The notes under the pieces are model-generated. The model was not told the DNA's origin. It worked only from the letters and a program-made list of their open reading frames with translations, and did not search any database. This document shows positions 1 to 7,977 of a stretch of 28,959 nt of DNA, piece after piece. Location: contig CAZVYJ010000036.1 of assembly GCA_964631565.1 (NCBI GenBank), positions 1-28,959 on the forward strand, written 5' to 3'. The position numbers and the translations under genes were made by a program. The stretch comes from CAZVYJ01 sp964631565. Its GTDB lineage: Bacteria; Planctomycetota; Phycisphaerae; SM23-33. How positions within the stretch are numbered: position 1 is the stretch's first letter; the number at the start of each line of letters is the position of its first letter.

Positions 1-2591
1 GCGGCCTCATCTCCGCGCTGTCCATCCTCACGGACGACTACGAGGCGTGGATCGGCGAGCAGCGAGCACGCATCGGCAGGGATGTCGTCGGCTACGACAA
101 TGTCGCACGGCAAGCGATGGACCGTTGCGACGAGGTTCTTAAGCGCCTGCGCGAAGGCATTGCGACGCTGGAGAAGGACGACAAGGCGCTGGCCGCCTTC
201 CGCTTCGCCAACCGGGCGATGGCCATGCAGCGCGTGCACAGCGTCTATGCGCTCCGCCGCCGCCGGGGAGAAAGGGTCGAACTGGCCGATGTCGATGTCC
301 CCGAGAACCGCTCCTGGCGACCGTTCCAGCTCGCGTTCATCCTGTTGTCCATTCCCGCGCTGACGGACCCCTCGCACCCGGACCGTACGAGGCCCGTCGA
401 CGCCATCGCCGACCTGCTGTGGTTCCCCACCGGCGGCGGCAAGACCGAAGCGTATCTCGGCGTGGCCGCGTTCACGATGGCCGTTCGCCGTCTCCAGGGG
501 AACGTCGGCGGCCTGGACGCCAGCCGCGGCCTGTCGGTGATCATGCGCTACACCTTGCGCCTGCTGACCGTGCAGCAGTTCCAGCGCGCCACGGTGCTCT
601 TGTGCGCGATGGAAGTCCTGCGCCGCGCCGACGAGAAGACATGGGGCCGGACGCCGTTCACGCTGGGGTTGTGGGTGGGCGAGCGGGTCACGCCCAACGA
701 CACGGAGGCCAGCCACGAGGCCATCGAGGCGGAGCGCACCGGCAAGCGGCCGACCATGTCGTCGCCCGCGCAGTTGACGTTCTGCCCGTGGTGCGGCTCG
801 GAGATCGCCCCGGGCCGCGACATCGAGGTGCGGCGGTTCGGGCACGACGTCGGGCGGACCATCATCTACTGCGGGGACAAGCTCGGGCGGTGCGACTTCA
901 GCCGGGCCAAGTCGAACGGATTCGGCCTGCCGGTGCTCGTGGTCGATGACGAGATATACCGTCGGCCGCCCAGCATGCTCATCGCCACGGTCGACAAGTT
1001 CGCCATGATGGCCTGGCGCGGCCAGGTGCGGACGCTTTTCGGCCGCGCAACGAGGGAGTGCCCGCGCCATGGGCTGCTGTGGCCGGAGTCGGAGTGCAAC
1101 GGCAAGCACAACCGGCGCGGGGCATTGCCTGCGGTCGATGCCGTGGCCATCTCTCCGCTGCGTCCTCCAGACCTCATCATCCAGGACGAGCTGCACCTCA
1201 TCAGCGGCCCCTTGGGAACGATGGTCGGCCTGTACGAGACGACAGTGGACGCGCTTTCCACGTGGCGGCTGGAGGACAAGGAGGTTCGGCCCAAGGTCAT
1301 CGCCTCCACTGCCACGGTTCGGAAGGCTCCGGAACAGGTCAACAACGTATTCCTGCGCCGAGTCTCTGTCTTTCCGCCGCACGGCCTCGATGTCGAGGAC
1401 GACTTCTTCTCGGTCCAACGGCCCATCGCGGAGAGGCCGGGCCGTCGCTATGTCGGCATCTGTTCGCCGGGCGCGGCACGGCCCGCCGTCCTCATCCGGG
1501 TCTATACCGCGCTTCTGACGGCGGCCCAGGCGCTGTTCGAACGTTTCGGTCGGGCGGCCGATCCGTGGATGACCGTCGTGGGATACTTCAACTCGCTGCG
1601 CGAACTGGGCGGGATGAGGCGCCTGGCCGAGGACGACGTACAGACCCGTTCGTATCGGGTGCAGATGAGCCGTGTCGCGCGGCCCGGTTTGGCGCAACGC
1701 AGCGTGAAGATCGTGGATGAGCTCACGTCTCGGGTTCCGAACAAGGAGATTCCCAAGAAGCTCGACCAGCTCGAAATCGCATTCAAGGCGGCGCTCGATC
1801 CCGCGACGGGCACCTACAAGGCGAGCTGGGCCAAGGGCGAAGCTCGGGCCATCGACATCGTGCTGGCCAGCAGTATGCTTGGTGTCGGGGTGGACGTGGT
1901 CCGCCTGGGGTTGATGGTGGTCAACGGCCAGCCCAAGAGCTGCGCTGAGTACATCCAGGCTACGAGCCGTGTCGGCCGCTTTTTCCCCGGCCTCATCTGC
2001 ACCGTGCTCACCTGGGCGCGCCCGCGCGACCTCTCGCACTACGAGACCTTCGAGCACTACCACGCGACGTTCTACAAGCATGTCGAAGCGCAATCGGTGA
2101 CGCCGTTCGCTCCTCGCGCTCTCGACCGGGGACTGACCGGGGCGATGGTCGGCTGGCTCAGGCTCGCCCACGACGAGTACAATCCCAACCTTGGCGCTGA
2201 ACGCCTCGACAGCGTTTCCAAGCCCGAAGTCGGAGAAGTCAAGCGGGTCGTGGCTGGTCGTGCATGGCGTGTGACCAACTCGAGGGATGCTCAGCAACTC
2301 GTTGAAGACATGGTCGGCGAACGTTGCGACGAATGGGCGAACGAGGCCACGCGGGGCGGGAGAAGGCTCGGCTACGAGGCGGGCAGAGCGCGCAAGAAGG
2401 GAGAAGGAGACATCGCTGCACTGTTGAAGAAGCCCGGCCCACAGCCCTGGGACCGTTTCACGGTTCCCCTCTCTCTCCGGGAAGTCGAGCCGGGGGTCCG
2501 GCTCATCATGAATTCGGACAACCTCCCCGAGGGGCCGCCATGGAAGCCCAGGCCACAGGATCCGAGGCAAGGGGAAGGAGGCGAGCGATGA
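1..2591 (+). CDS. drmA: DISARM helicase DrmA, 5'-truncated by window edge
   Basis: This is the C-terminal part (about 862 residues) of a large superfamily 2 helicase. The frame is open from base 3 to the left edge, so the true start lies outside. Visible motifs are Walker A (FPTGGGKTEAYLG, near nt 423-460), Walker B DELH (nt 1185-1196), a cysteine cluster resembling a zinc-binding insert (CPWCG and a following pair of Cys, nt 783-897), and helicase motifs V/VI in the stretch ending ATSRVGRFF (near nt 1955-1985). DrmA is the helicase of the DISARM defence system and acts with DrmB on incoming phage DNA; that role comes from the family. The assignment is supported by drmB and drmC directly downstream. 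The stop overlaps the drmB start as ATGA, which suggests translational coupling. The methyltransferase gene that would define the DISARM class must lie upstream, outside the window. Confidence 0.9.
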   Translation, partial: GLISALSILTDDYEAWIGEQRARIGRDVVGYDNVARQAMDRCDEVLKRLREGIATLEKDDKALAAFRFANRAMAMQRVHSVYALRRRRGERVELADVDVPENRSWRPFQLAFILLSIPALTDPSHPDRTRPVDAIADLLWFPTGGGKTEAYLGVAAFTMAVRRLQGNVGGLDASRGLSVIMRYTLRLLTVQQFQRATVLLCAMEVLRRADEKTWGRTPFTLGLWVGERVTPNDTEASHEAIEAERTGKRPTMSSPAQLTFCPWCGSEIAPGRDIEVRRFGHDVGRTIIYCGDKLGRCDFSRAKSNGFGLPVLVVDDEIYRRPPSMLIATVDKFAMMAWRGQVRTLFGRATRECPRHGLLWPESECNGKHNRRGALPAVDAVAISPLRPPDLIIQDELHLISGPLGTMVGLYETTVDALSTWRLEDKEVRPKVIASTATVRKAPEQVNNVFLRRVSVFPPHGLDVEDDFFSVQRPIAERPGRRYVGICSPGAARPAVLIRVYTALLTAAQALFERFGRAADPWMTVVGYFNSLRELGGMRRLAEDDVQTRSYRVQMSRVARPGLAQRSVKIVDELTSRVPNKEIPKKLDQLEIAFKAALDPATGTYKASWAKGEARAIDIVLASSMLGVGVDVVRLGLMVVNGQPKSCAEYIQATSRVGRFFPGLICTVLTWARPRDLSHYETFEHYHATFYKHVEAQSVTPFAPRALDRGLTGAMVGWLRLAHDEYNPNLGAERLDSVSKPEVGEVKRVVAGRAWRVTNSRDAQQLVEDMVGERCDEWANEATRGGRRLGYEAGRARKKGEGDIAALLKKPGPQPWDRFTVPLSLREVEPGVRLIMNSDNLPEGPPWKPRPQDPRQGEGGER

Positions 2592-4438
2592 CCGCCAGCG
2601 CTGTCGGCGATGTGCGCCCAAGCCAGCTTCTCTGGACCTACGGTCCAGGGGCGCTCATCGACTTGCCCAACTTGTCCGTCATCACGATGGGGCTGGACCG
2701 CTGGGAGGAGACTCGTTGCCCTCCCATCGAGGAGGCGCGCCTTCTGGAGGCAGTTCGCCGGGTTCTCGGGCCGCAGGTGCAGCGCCTTCGCATGCCGCCG
2801 GTCGTCGAAGAGCAATGGGCGAATCCTTTCGCCGCCGAAGCCAAGATAGGCGTCCCCGTGCGGCCGTTCCCGCGCTGGCTCCGCTGCGTGCGATGCGGGC
2901 TGCTGGCGGAGTTCGACTCCGGTTTGTTCAACATCAAGGAGAACCCGTATCGTCCTGACCAGACCCATTTCCTGCATACGACGTGCGAGAAGGGCTCCAA
3001 TTCGGATGCCGTACCGGCCCGTTTCCTTCTCGCGTGCCGTAACGGCCACCTCGACGATTTCCCGTGGCACTGGTTCGTTCACGGCGGCTCCTCGGCATGC
3101 AAGGGCACACTGCGGTTCTTCGAACGCGGTGCATCGCTGCAGACGGAGAACCTCTGGGTCAAGTGCGATGCTTGCGGAGCCGCCCGATCCCTCGTCCATG
3201 CGTTCGGAGTCGAGGCGAGAAGCAACCTGCCCGCCTGTCGTGGCCGCCATCCGCACCTCGATGTCTACAACGACGACTGCGACGAAGAGGCCCGGGCGGT
3301 GCTGCTCGGGGCGACCAACAGCTGGTTCCCTATCACCTTGTCCGTGCTGGCCATCCCTCACACGGGGGACTCCCTGACTCAAATGGTTGAAGACGGCTGG
3401 GAGGACTTCGCGGACGTCGATTCTGAGGCCGAACTGAGGGGGCTGCTGAAAGCGTTCAAGAAAAGGGGCGTTCTTCAGGGAATCGACCGATATGATGTCG
3501 CGGATGTCTGGAAAGTCATCCAGCAGAAGCGAGCCGGCACGGGTGGTACTCCAACGGCGACCGCAGGGGATGTGAAGCTGCCGGAATGGGCTGTGCTTAC
3601 TCACCCCAGCCCGCCCACCGACTGGCCGCACTTCCTCAGCGAGAGGATCGCGCCTCCTCCGAAGTACTCCTCCCTCTTGGACGGCGTACTCCTGCTGAAA
3701 CGCCTCCGCGAGGTCAACGCACTCATCGGTTACACCCGCGTCGAAGCACCTGAGGAGACGGACGACCCCAATGAGCGTCCTCCGATGGCCGATCTCTGCC
3801 GAGGACGGCCTGAATGGGTTCCTGCTACCGAGGTCCACGGCGAGGGCATCTTCCTGCGTTTCAATGAGCGCAAGGTTCGGGCGTGGGAAGCTCGTGATGG
3901 AGTCAAAGGCAGAGACGCCAGGCTCTTCGCTGGCCACCGGGGGTGGCGGAATGCTCGACGCCTCGACCCGGACAAGGGATACCCTGGAATCCGCTACGCG
4001 ATGCTGCATACCTTCTCCCACCTGCTGATACGTGAGTTGGCCCTCGAGTGCGGTTACAGCGCGGCCAGTATCCGTGAGCGCATCTATGCCAGTTCTGACA
4101 CCGGGAATCCCATGGCAGGCATCCTTCTTTACACCGCTGCGGCAGATTCTGACGGCACCCTTGGCGGCCTCATTGAGCTGGGAAAGCCCCAGAACTTGAG
4201 CCGCATAGTGGAGCAAGCGCTCAGACGTTCGGCGGTGTGCTCCTCCGACCCCCTATGCTCCGAACACGACCCCGAGAGGGACCGGTCGCTCCACGCCGCT
4301 GCCTGCCACGCATGTGCGTTCGTCGCGGAAACCTCCTGCGAACGCGCCAATCGCTATCTGGATCGCTCTCTGCTCGTCGAGACGTTCGACTGCGCCGACG
4401 CCGCTTTCTTCTGTGTGCAGGAGGACATCGATGGGTGA
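2588..4438 (+). CDS. drmB: DISARM protein DrmB (DUF1998 domain)
   Basis: A 616-residue protein. The ATG at 2588 is chosen because it overlaps the drmA stop (ATGA); the frame stays open upstream, but only inside drmA. It begins with a VRPSQLLWTYGPGALIDL-type stretch typical of DrmB. It has a CVRCG cysteine pair near residue 100, another CDACG pair near 197-201, the DUF1998 signature HTFSHLLIREL near residue 474, and a terminal cysteine-rich segment (about residues 551-584: CSSDPLC, CHAC, C). DrmB partners DrmA in DISARM; the DrmA-DrmB complex is the core of the system according to published work on the family. The cysteine clusters suggest zinc sites. The gene ends in an 8-base overlap with drmC (ATGGGTGA), consistent with a single coupled operon. 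Confidence 0.9.
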   Translation: MTASAVGDVRPSQLLWTYGPGALIDLPNLSVITMGLDRWEETRCPPIEEARLLEAVRRVLGPQVQRLRMPPVVEEQWANPFAAEAKIGVPVRPFPRWLRCVRCGLLAEFDSGLFNIKENPYRPDQTHFLHTTCEKGSNSDAVPARFLLACRNGHLDDFPWHWFVHGGSSACKGTLRFFERGASLQTENLWVKCDACGAARSLVHAFGVEARSNLPACRGRHPHLDVYNDDCDEEARAVLLGATNSWFPITLSVLAIPHTGDSLTQMVEDGWEDFADVDSEAELRGLLKAFKKRGVLQGIDRYDVADVWKVIQQKRAGTGGTPTATAGDVKLPEWAVLTHPSPPTDWPHFLSERIAPPPKYSSLLDGVLLLKRLREVNALIGYTRVEAPEETDDPNERPPMADLCRGRPEWVPATEVHGEGIFLRFNERKVRAWEARDGVKGRDARLFAGHRGWRNARRLDPDKGYPGIRYAMLHTFSHLLIRELALECGYSAASIRERIYASSDTGNPMAGILLYTAAADSDGTLGGLIELGKPQNLSRIVEQALRRSAVCSSDPLCSEHDPERDRSLHAAACHACAFVAETSCERANRYLDRSLLVETFDCADAAFFCVQEDIDG

Positions 4439-5222
4439 CCCATGGACTGTGATCGGTGAGCTGGCGGTTGCATTGCACTCTGATAGGCTCGCGTCGATTG
4501 CCGATGCCATTCAAGAGCTGAGCACCGCCGACGACTTCGAGCGTGCGAGGGAGGCATTCGGCCCGAACGCTGATCCCGAGCTGTTAGACCGTCTGCGAAC
4601 ATCTTGGGCCGCCGCGCCCGAAATGAGTCCCGCCCAAATTGCCGCGGCGTTCCGAGGAGCGGCGGAAGTCGCTGCGCTGCTGAACCGCACTGGTGCTGTC
4701 GAACTGGTCTGGACAGGTCCTAAGACTGGCCTGATACCCGCGCGTCGCACGGAACAGGTCATCTTGGAGCTCATTGAGAGCGCGAAGGTCGATGTTTTCC
4801 TCGTAACCTATGTGTTCCATAGGGCACCGTCCGTTATCAAGGCCCTCAATGCCGCTGTCGACCGCGGAGTGAACACCAGCATCTTGCTGGAATCCTCCAC
4901 CGGGCACGGGGGAGCTATCGTAGGTGACAGTGTGAAGACCATGGCCGAAGCCGTTCCTGGCGCGACCGTCTATGTGTGGGACCCCGCTTCGAAGGGCGCC
5001 GGCGGCGACGCCCTTCCAGCATCGGTCCATGCAAAGTGCGTAGTCGCCGACAGGAAGCTCGCGTTCATTACCAGCGCTAATCTTACATCCGCTGCCCTGG
5101 AGAGGAACATGGAGCTCGGACTAGTGATTCGTGGCGGTCCCGTGCCGGAGCGTCTTCAGTCGCATCTGAACGCCCTTGCAACCACAAAGGTCATCAAGAG
5201 ATGGAAAGGCTACGGGACATGA
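4431..5222 (+). CDS. drmC: DISARM protein DrmC, phospholipase D-like
   Basis: A 263-residue protein of the phospholipase D superfamily. It has one HKD motif, H200-A-K202-x4-D207, followed by ITSANLTSAALERNMELGLVI, the usual PLD-fold continuation in which the SANLT segment follows the catalytic motif. The first half (residues 1-90) is helical and lacks a second HKD, so activity would need a dimer, as in single-motif PLD nucleases. The ATG at 4431 overlaps the end of drmB by 8 bases; the frame is open further upstream but only inside drmB. DrmC is the third common DISARM gene; published work found it dispensable for protection in the tested system. Its stop lies in an ATGA with another-frame ATG at 5219, and the following reading frame runs through the same region. 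Confidence 0.87.
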   Translation: MGDPWTVIGELAVALHSDRLASIADAIQELSTADDFERAREAFGPNADPELLDRLRTSWAAAPEMSPAQIAAAFRGAAEVAALLNRTGAVELVWTGPKTGLIPARRTEQVILELIESAKVDVFLVTYVFHRAPSVIKALNAAVDRGVNTSILLESSTGHGGAIVGDSVKTMAEAVPGATVYVWDPASKGAGGDALPASVHAKCVVADRKLAFITSANLTSAALERNMELGLVIRGGPVPERLQSHLNALATTKVIKRWKGYGT

Positions 5223-5469
5223 AGAGGGCCTCGTTATCCGCGAAGGCCATGAGCGGAGGCGCAAAGACTACTTCGAGTCGCCAGTCCCATCGCGATTGGC
5301 CGCATATGGCCACATGAGCAACGCGACGATCAAGCAGTTGTTTTGCGGCACTGAGCCCATGCAGTTCATAGTCGCCAAGGAAGCAAGGACAATGCAGATG
5401 ATGAACTGGCCGGTCCTCTACAAGTACAAGGACAAGCGGGCGACAGAACTTGCTGAGCGAGAATCATGA
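5176..5469 (+). CDS. Small hypothetical protein coupled to drmC, start uncertain
   Basis: An ORF of up to 97 residues that I do not recognise. It is placed in the operon by its ends: it overlaps drmC at the 5' side, and its stop overlaps the next start at 5466 as ATGA. The first in-frame start is a TTG at 5176, inside drmC; the first in-frame ATG is at 5314 and lacks a clear ribosome site. Amino-acid composition looks coding from about 5222 onward (charged segment, then YFESPVPSR and a hydrophobic segment around CGTEPMQFIVAKEA). ATGs at 5201 and 5219, one of them in an ATGA overlap with the drmC stop, open a different frame that ends at 5317. This could mean a frameshift (real or from sequencing) near 5225-5310. 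It could be a genuine small DISARM-associated protein or a decayed gene. Confidence 0.45.
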   Translation: MQPQRSSRDGKATGHEEGLVIREGHERRRKDYFESPVPSRLAAYGHMSNATIKQLFCGTEPMQFIVAKEARTMQMMNWPVLYKYKDKRATELAERES

Positions 5470-6110
5470 ACGTGCCTCGGAATGGGGACAAGATTTCCTG
5501 GTCCGGTCGGCTGGTGGGCGTACAGCCCCGCATCCGGCTGCTACGGTCATTCGACGAGCGGCATCACAACTACCAGGGGTACGTGCTCCGCGTCAACGGA
5601 ACGTGTGGGGACCAAGCGGGCGAGTTCCTGATCGCGGTCGGCCAAGGCGCTCACGAGAAGCACCGCTTCCGCGCCGGGATGGAATTGAGCGGGCAGTCTG
5701 TCCCCGTCGACGCCCCGCGAATGGAGACGGCTGGGTTTTACAAGACGACCGGCGTCAAGGTGGTGAAGGATGCCGCAGGCGAACCGCCCGCCGGGCCGCC
5801 GTTCTTCGGCGTCCCGCCCGACTTGCCGACATACCGGGCGCGCGGGCATCGTCGCCTGGACACCAGGACCTACGAGGCGAAATGCACAGCCTGCATCTGG
5901 GGCTGCCGGATGCCGGTCGAGATGATCGTGGACCATTGGAATCCGTCGCAGAAGAAGTACCGGTTCGAGACTTTCTGCTACGGCCCGAAGAGCTGTGCGG
6001 CATACCGACCGGGGCCGACACGCAGGGTTCCCGGGCGCAAGGGCATGTCCTGGACCGAGGAGGACTGGGTGGACGAGGATGCGACCTCGCACCGGGGACC
6101 AGACGATTAG
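5466..6110 (+). CDS. Conserved hypothetical, OB-fold-like plus Cys-rich domain
   Basis: A 214-residue protein, last gene of the DISARM operon, starting in an ATGA overlap with the preceding small ORF. Residues 7-100 alternate short beta-like segments with glycines (SWSGRLVGVQPRIRLLR, YQGYVLRVNG, GEFLIAVG, MELSGQSVPV), a pattern consistent with an OB-fold nucleic-acid-binding domain. The second half holds C140-x2-C143-x3-C147 and C171-x5-C177, enough for a zinc site or possibly an iron-sulfur cluster, followed by a basic stretch and an acidic end. I recall the C-terminal motif as conserved in unannotated bacterial proteins but know no function. Being coupled to drmABC, it may be a DISARM accessory protein that binds DNA or RNA; that is inference from position and fold pattern only. 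Its stop overlaps the stop of the opposing gene by 4 bases. Confidence 0.75.
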   Translation: MNVPRNGDKISWSGRLVGVQPRIRLLRSFDERHHNYQGYVLRVNGTCGDQAGEFLIAVGQGAHEKHRFRAGMELSGQSVPVDAPRMETAGFYKTTGVKVVKDAAGEPPAGPPFFGVPPDLPTYRARGHRRLDTRTYEAKCTACIWGCRMPVEMIVDHWNPSQKKYRFETFCYGPKSCAAYRPGPTRRVPGRKGMSWTEEDWVDEDATSHRGPDD

Positions 6111-6679
6111 CGATGAGCAATGACTTCCTCGAATGCGGCGGCCTGCTTTATTGGGTCCTCGATGATCGCCACAGGGCGCAAACTCCGTTCCCCGATGCGT
6201 CGCGCGTTGAGGCTCTTGGGCATGGAGAGGATGCGTTCCTGGATTCCCGGGGCAAGCCGGAGAAGCATCAGCACCTGTGTGACCCGGGCGCGGGTGACGC
6301 CCTCCCGGCGGGCGATGGCGGCCTGGTTGGCGACTTCTTTGGCGTCGAGTTGACGCCGCCATTCAAGGGCCTTGCGGAGCGTCTCGACCACGGGCGGTGT
6401 CCGGGGCTCCTGGGGCGCTTTGGGCGGCTGCGGAGGCCGGGATGGATGCCGAGGCGCAGGGACGGCGCAGACCACGCGGTCGGCGGGCACCCGGCGCGTC
6501 AGGACGCCGATATTGTCGTTCTCGAACGCCCCATCCGGCCCCAGGGCAATCTCGACGGTCTGCTCGCGGAGTTCGACCGACTCCTTGACGTGGTCGGCGG
6601 CGATATGGACAATGCGGAACCAGACTTCCGGGACGGCCCTTCGGGACTTACCGCGGGAAGTCCGGGGAGCGACAGGCAT
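6107..6679 (-). CDS. HTH/ParB-like DNA-binding protein, probable mobile-element gene
   Basis: A 190-residue protein read from the minus strand with the ATG at 6679-6677; an in-frame ATG slightly upstream (around 6691) is an alternative. Neither has a clear ribosome site. The N-terminal 70 residues are a mixed alpha/beta segment. A proline-rich linker follows (about residues 73-97), then a helix-turn-helix at about 119-141 with the pattern AIARREGVTRARVTQVLMLLRL, which resembles the HTH of ParB/KorB-like proteins. Proteins of this form often sit beside site-specific recombinases in Planctomycetota-type genomes (family recollection, not tested here). It converges on the DISARM operon with a 4-base stop overlap, and its start codon overlaps the gmhA start on the other strand. 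It may be a leftover of the element that delivered the DISARM island. Confidence 0.6.
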   Translation of the reverse strand: MPVAPRTSRGKSRRAVPEVWFRIVHIAADHVKESVELREQTVEIALGPDGAFENDNIGVLTRRVPADRVVCAVPAPRHPSRPPQPPKAPQEPRTPPVVETLRKALEWRRQLDAKEVANQAAIARREGVTRARVTQVLMLLRLAPGIQERILSMPKSLNARRIGERSLRPVAIIEDPIKQAAAFEEVIAHR

Positions 6680-7247
6680 GAAGGACATCATAAGTAAACG
6701 CTTTGAGGAGGCCGCCTCGGCCGTCAGGCTTACGGGCGAACATCTTGGCAGTCGCATCGCCGAGGCGGTAAAGCTCATCGTCGCATCATATAAGGCCGGT
6801 GGCGGAGTGTTTACATTCGGCAACGGTGGTTCGGCCGCCGACGCCCAGCATATCGCCGGAGAACTGGTGGGGCGGTTCATGAAAAATCGCCCGGCCATGC
6901 GGGCAGAGGCGCTTTCGGCCAACGTCGCGCTGATAACATGTATCGCCAATGACTACAGTTACGAAGCGATATTCTCCCGCCAGCTCGAAGCCAACGCCAG
7001 GCCGGGCGATGTCGCCATCGGCCTGAGCACATCGGGCAATTCTCTGAACGTGCTGGCCGGCCTTGCAAAGGCTCGCGAAATGGGCCTCAAGACCATCGCC
7101 ATGACCGGCAGCGGAGGCGGCAAGTGCGCCGCGCTGGCCGATGTGCTGCTGGACGTACCTTCAAAGGTGACGCCGCGAGTGCAGGAAGCCCACGCGGTCA
7201 TATATCACATTATCTGCGAGCTGGTAGAAGTGACGATTAACCCATAA
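6678..7247 (+). CDS. gmhA: Phosphoheptose isomerase GmhA (SIS domain)
   Basis: A 189-residue cytoplasmic SIS-domain protein, close to the usual GmhA length. It converts sedoheptulose 7-phosphate to D-glycero-manno-heptose 7-phosphate, the first step of heptose synthesis for LPS. Family motifs include TFGNGGSAADAQHIAGELVGRF (residues 46-67, with the conserved Glu at 62), GLSTSGNS in the middle, and QEAHAVIYH at the C-terminus with His172/His177. The ATG at 6678 has GGGGAG eight bases upstream. Longer in-frame extensions run into the oppositely oriented HTH gene and lose resemblance. DiaA is a related alternative, but the QEAH-type ending and the presence of lptB favour GmhA. The gene faces pyrE tail-to-tail, 57 bases apart. 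Confidence 0.88.
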   Translation: MKDIISKRFEEAASAVRLTGEHLGSRIAEAVKLIVASYKAGGGVFTFGNGGSAADAQHIAGELVGRFMKNRPAMRAEALSANVALITCIANDYSYEAIFSRQLEANARPGDVAIGLSTSGNSLNVLAGLAKAREMGLKTIAMTGSGGGKCAALADVLLDVPSKVTPRVQEAHAVIYHIICELVEVTINP

Positions 7248-7304
7248 CTGGTTGACTGGTTAACCGGGAATCGGGTTCCAGGATACAGGTTCCGGAATAC
7301 GACC

Positions 7305-7820
7305 CTATATGCCCAGGTCCGCCTTGCTGAGTATCGCCTGGAATTCATAACCCGCCGCCGTCACGTTTTCACGTGCGCCTTCCATGCGGTCGATTGCGAA
7401 CACCATGCGTATTATTTTCGCGCCGGCCTTGGTGAGCGTCTCGGCGGCTTCCAGCGCCGCACCGGCCGTCGTGCCTATGTCTTCAACCAGCAGAACTTTT
7501 TTGCCCTCGACCGGCGTGCCTTCGATGAGCTTGCCTGTGGCGTAGTCTTTCTTGGCCTTGCGGACGATGGCGAACGGCTTGCCGCAGGCCATCGCAGTCG
7601 CCGACGCCAGGCAGACCGCGCCGAGTTCAGGCCCGGCTATCATGTCCGCGTCTTTGGCGTAGGCGGCGAAGCGGCGACCCAGTTCCGCGAGAATGTCCGG
7701 CTGGGTCTCGAAAAGATATTTGTCCAGATAATATTTGCTCCGCTTGCCGCTGCGGAGGATAAAGTCGCCCTCGAGATAGGCCGCTTCCTTGATTCGCCTT
7801 GCCAGTTCGCTTGTTTCCAT
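7305..7820 (-). CDS. pyrE: Orotate phosphoribosyltransferase
   Basis: A 171-residue type I phosphoribosyltransferase that joins orotate to PRPP to form OMP in pyrimidine synthesis. The PRPP-binding motif VLLVEDIGTTAGAALEAA lies near residues 109-126. Other family features are YYLDKYLFETQP near the N-terminus, GPELGAVCLA, and the AIVRKAKKDYATGKLIEG catalytic-loop region. The length matches the shorter archaeal/planctomycete-type OPRTase. The ATG at 7820 is preceded on the minus strand by AGAGGAG about ten bases upstream. The gene is divergent from lepB across 157 bases that contain a perfect 7-1-7 palindrome. Confidence 0.9.
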   Translation of the reverse strand: METSELARRIKEAAYLEGDFILRSGKRSKYYLDKYLFETQPDILAELGRRFAAYAKDADMIAGPELGAVCLASATAMACGKPFAIVRKAKKDYATGKLIEGTPVEGKKVLLVEDIGTTAGAALEAAETLTKAGAKIIRMVFAIDRMEGARENVTAAGYEFQAILSKADLGI

Positions 7821-7868
7821 TGCGCAAAATCTCCTCTGGCGTAAATTCCTAGCAGTTTATACTGTTCA

Positions 7869-7883
7869 CGTCAACAGTTGACG
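7869..7883. promoter_or_regulatory. Palindrome in the pyrE-lepB divergent region
   Basis: CGTCAAC-A-GTTGACG is a perfect inverted repeat with 7-base arms. On the minus strand one arm reads TTGACG, a fair -35 element, with TAGGAA 17 bases further on as a poor -10; TATAAA also lies nearby. The site could be an operator controlling pyrE. Function is inferred only from symmetry and position. Confidence 0.35.
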
Positions 7884-7939
7884 GATTCGGCCGGGGCCTC
7901 GCGAGTGTTTTTAAGAGGCTCCTTTTTTCATCTTGGGTC

Positions 7940-7968
7940 TTGGCTTGTAATCGACAAGCGGCTATTTT
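7940..7968 (+). promoter_or_regulatory. Possible weak promoter of lepB
   Basis: TTGGCT and TATTTT are separated by 17 bases and end ten bases before the lepB ATG. Each hexamer matches the sigma-70 consensus at four of six positions. No Shine-Dalgarno sequence is visible between it and the start codon. Confidence 0.3.
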
Positions 7969-7977
7969 GAACGTTCT

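Noticed and set aside
2372..4216. A 614-residue minus-strand ORF opposite drmB
   Set aside because: No recognisable motifs; drmB on the plus strand is unambiguous.
5450..6697. A 415-residue ORF overlapping the OB-fold gene and the HTH gene
   Set aside because: Proline/arginine-rich and without motifs; spans two real genes in other frames.
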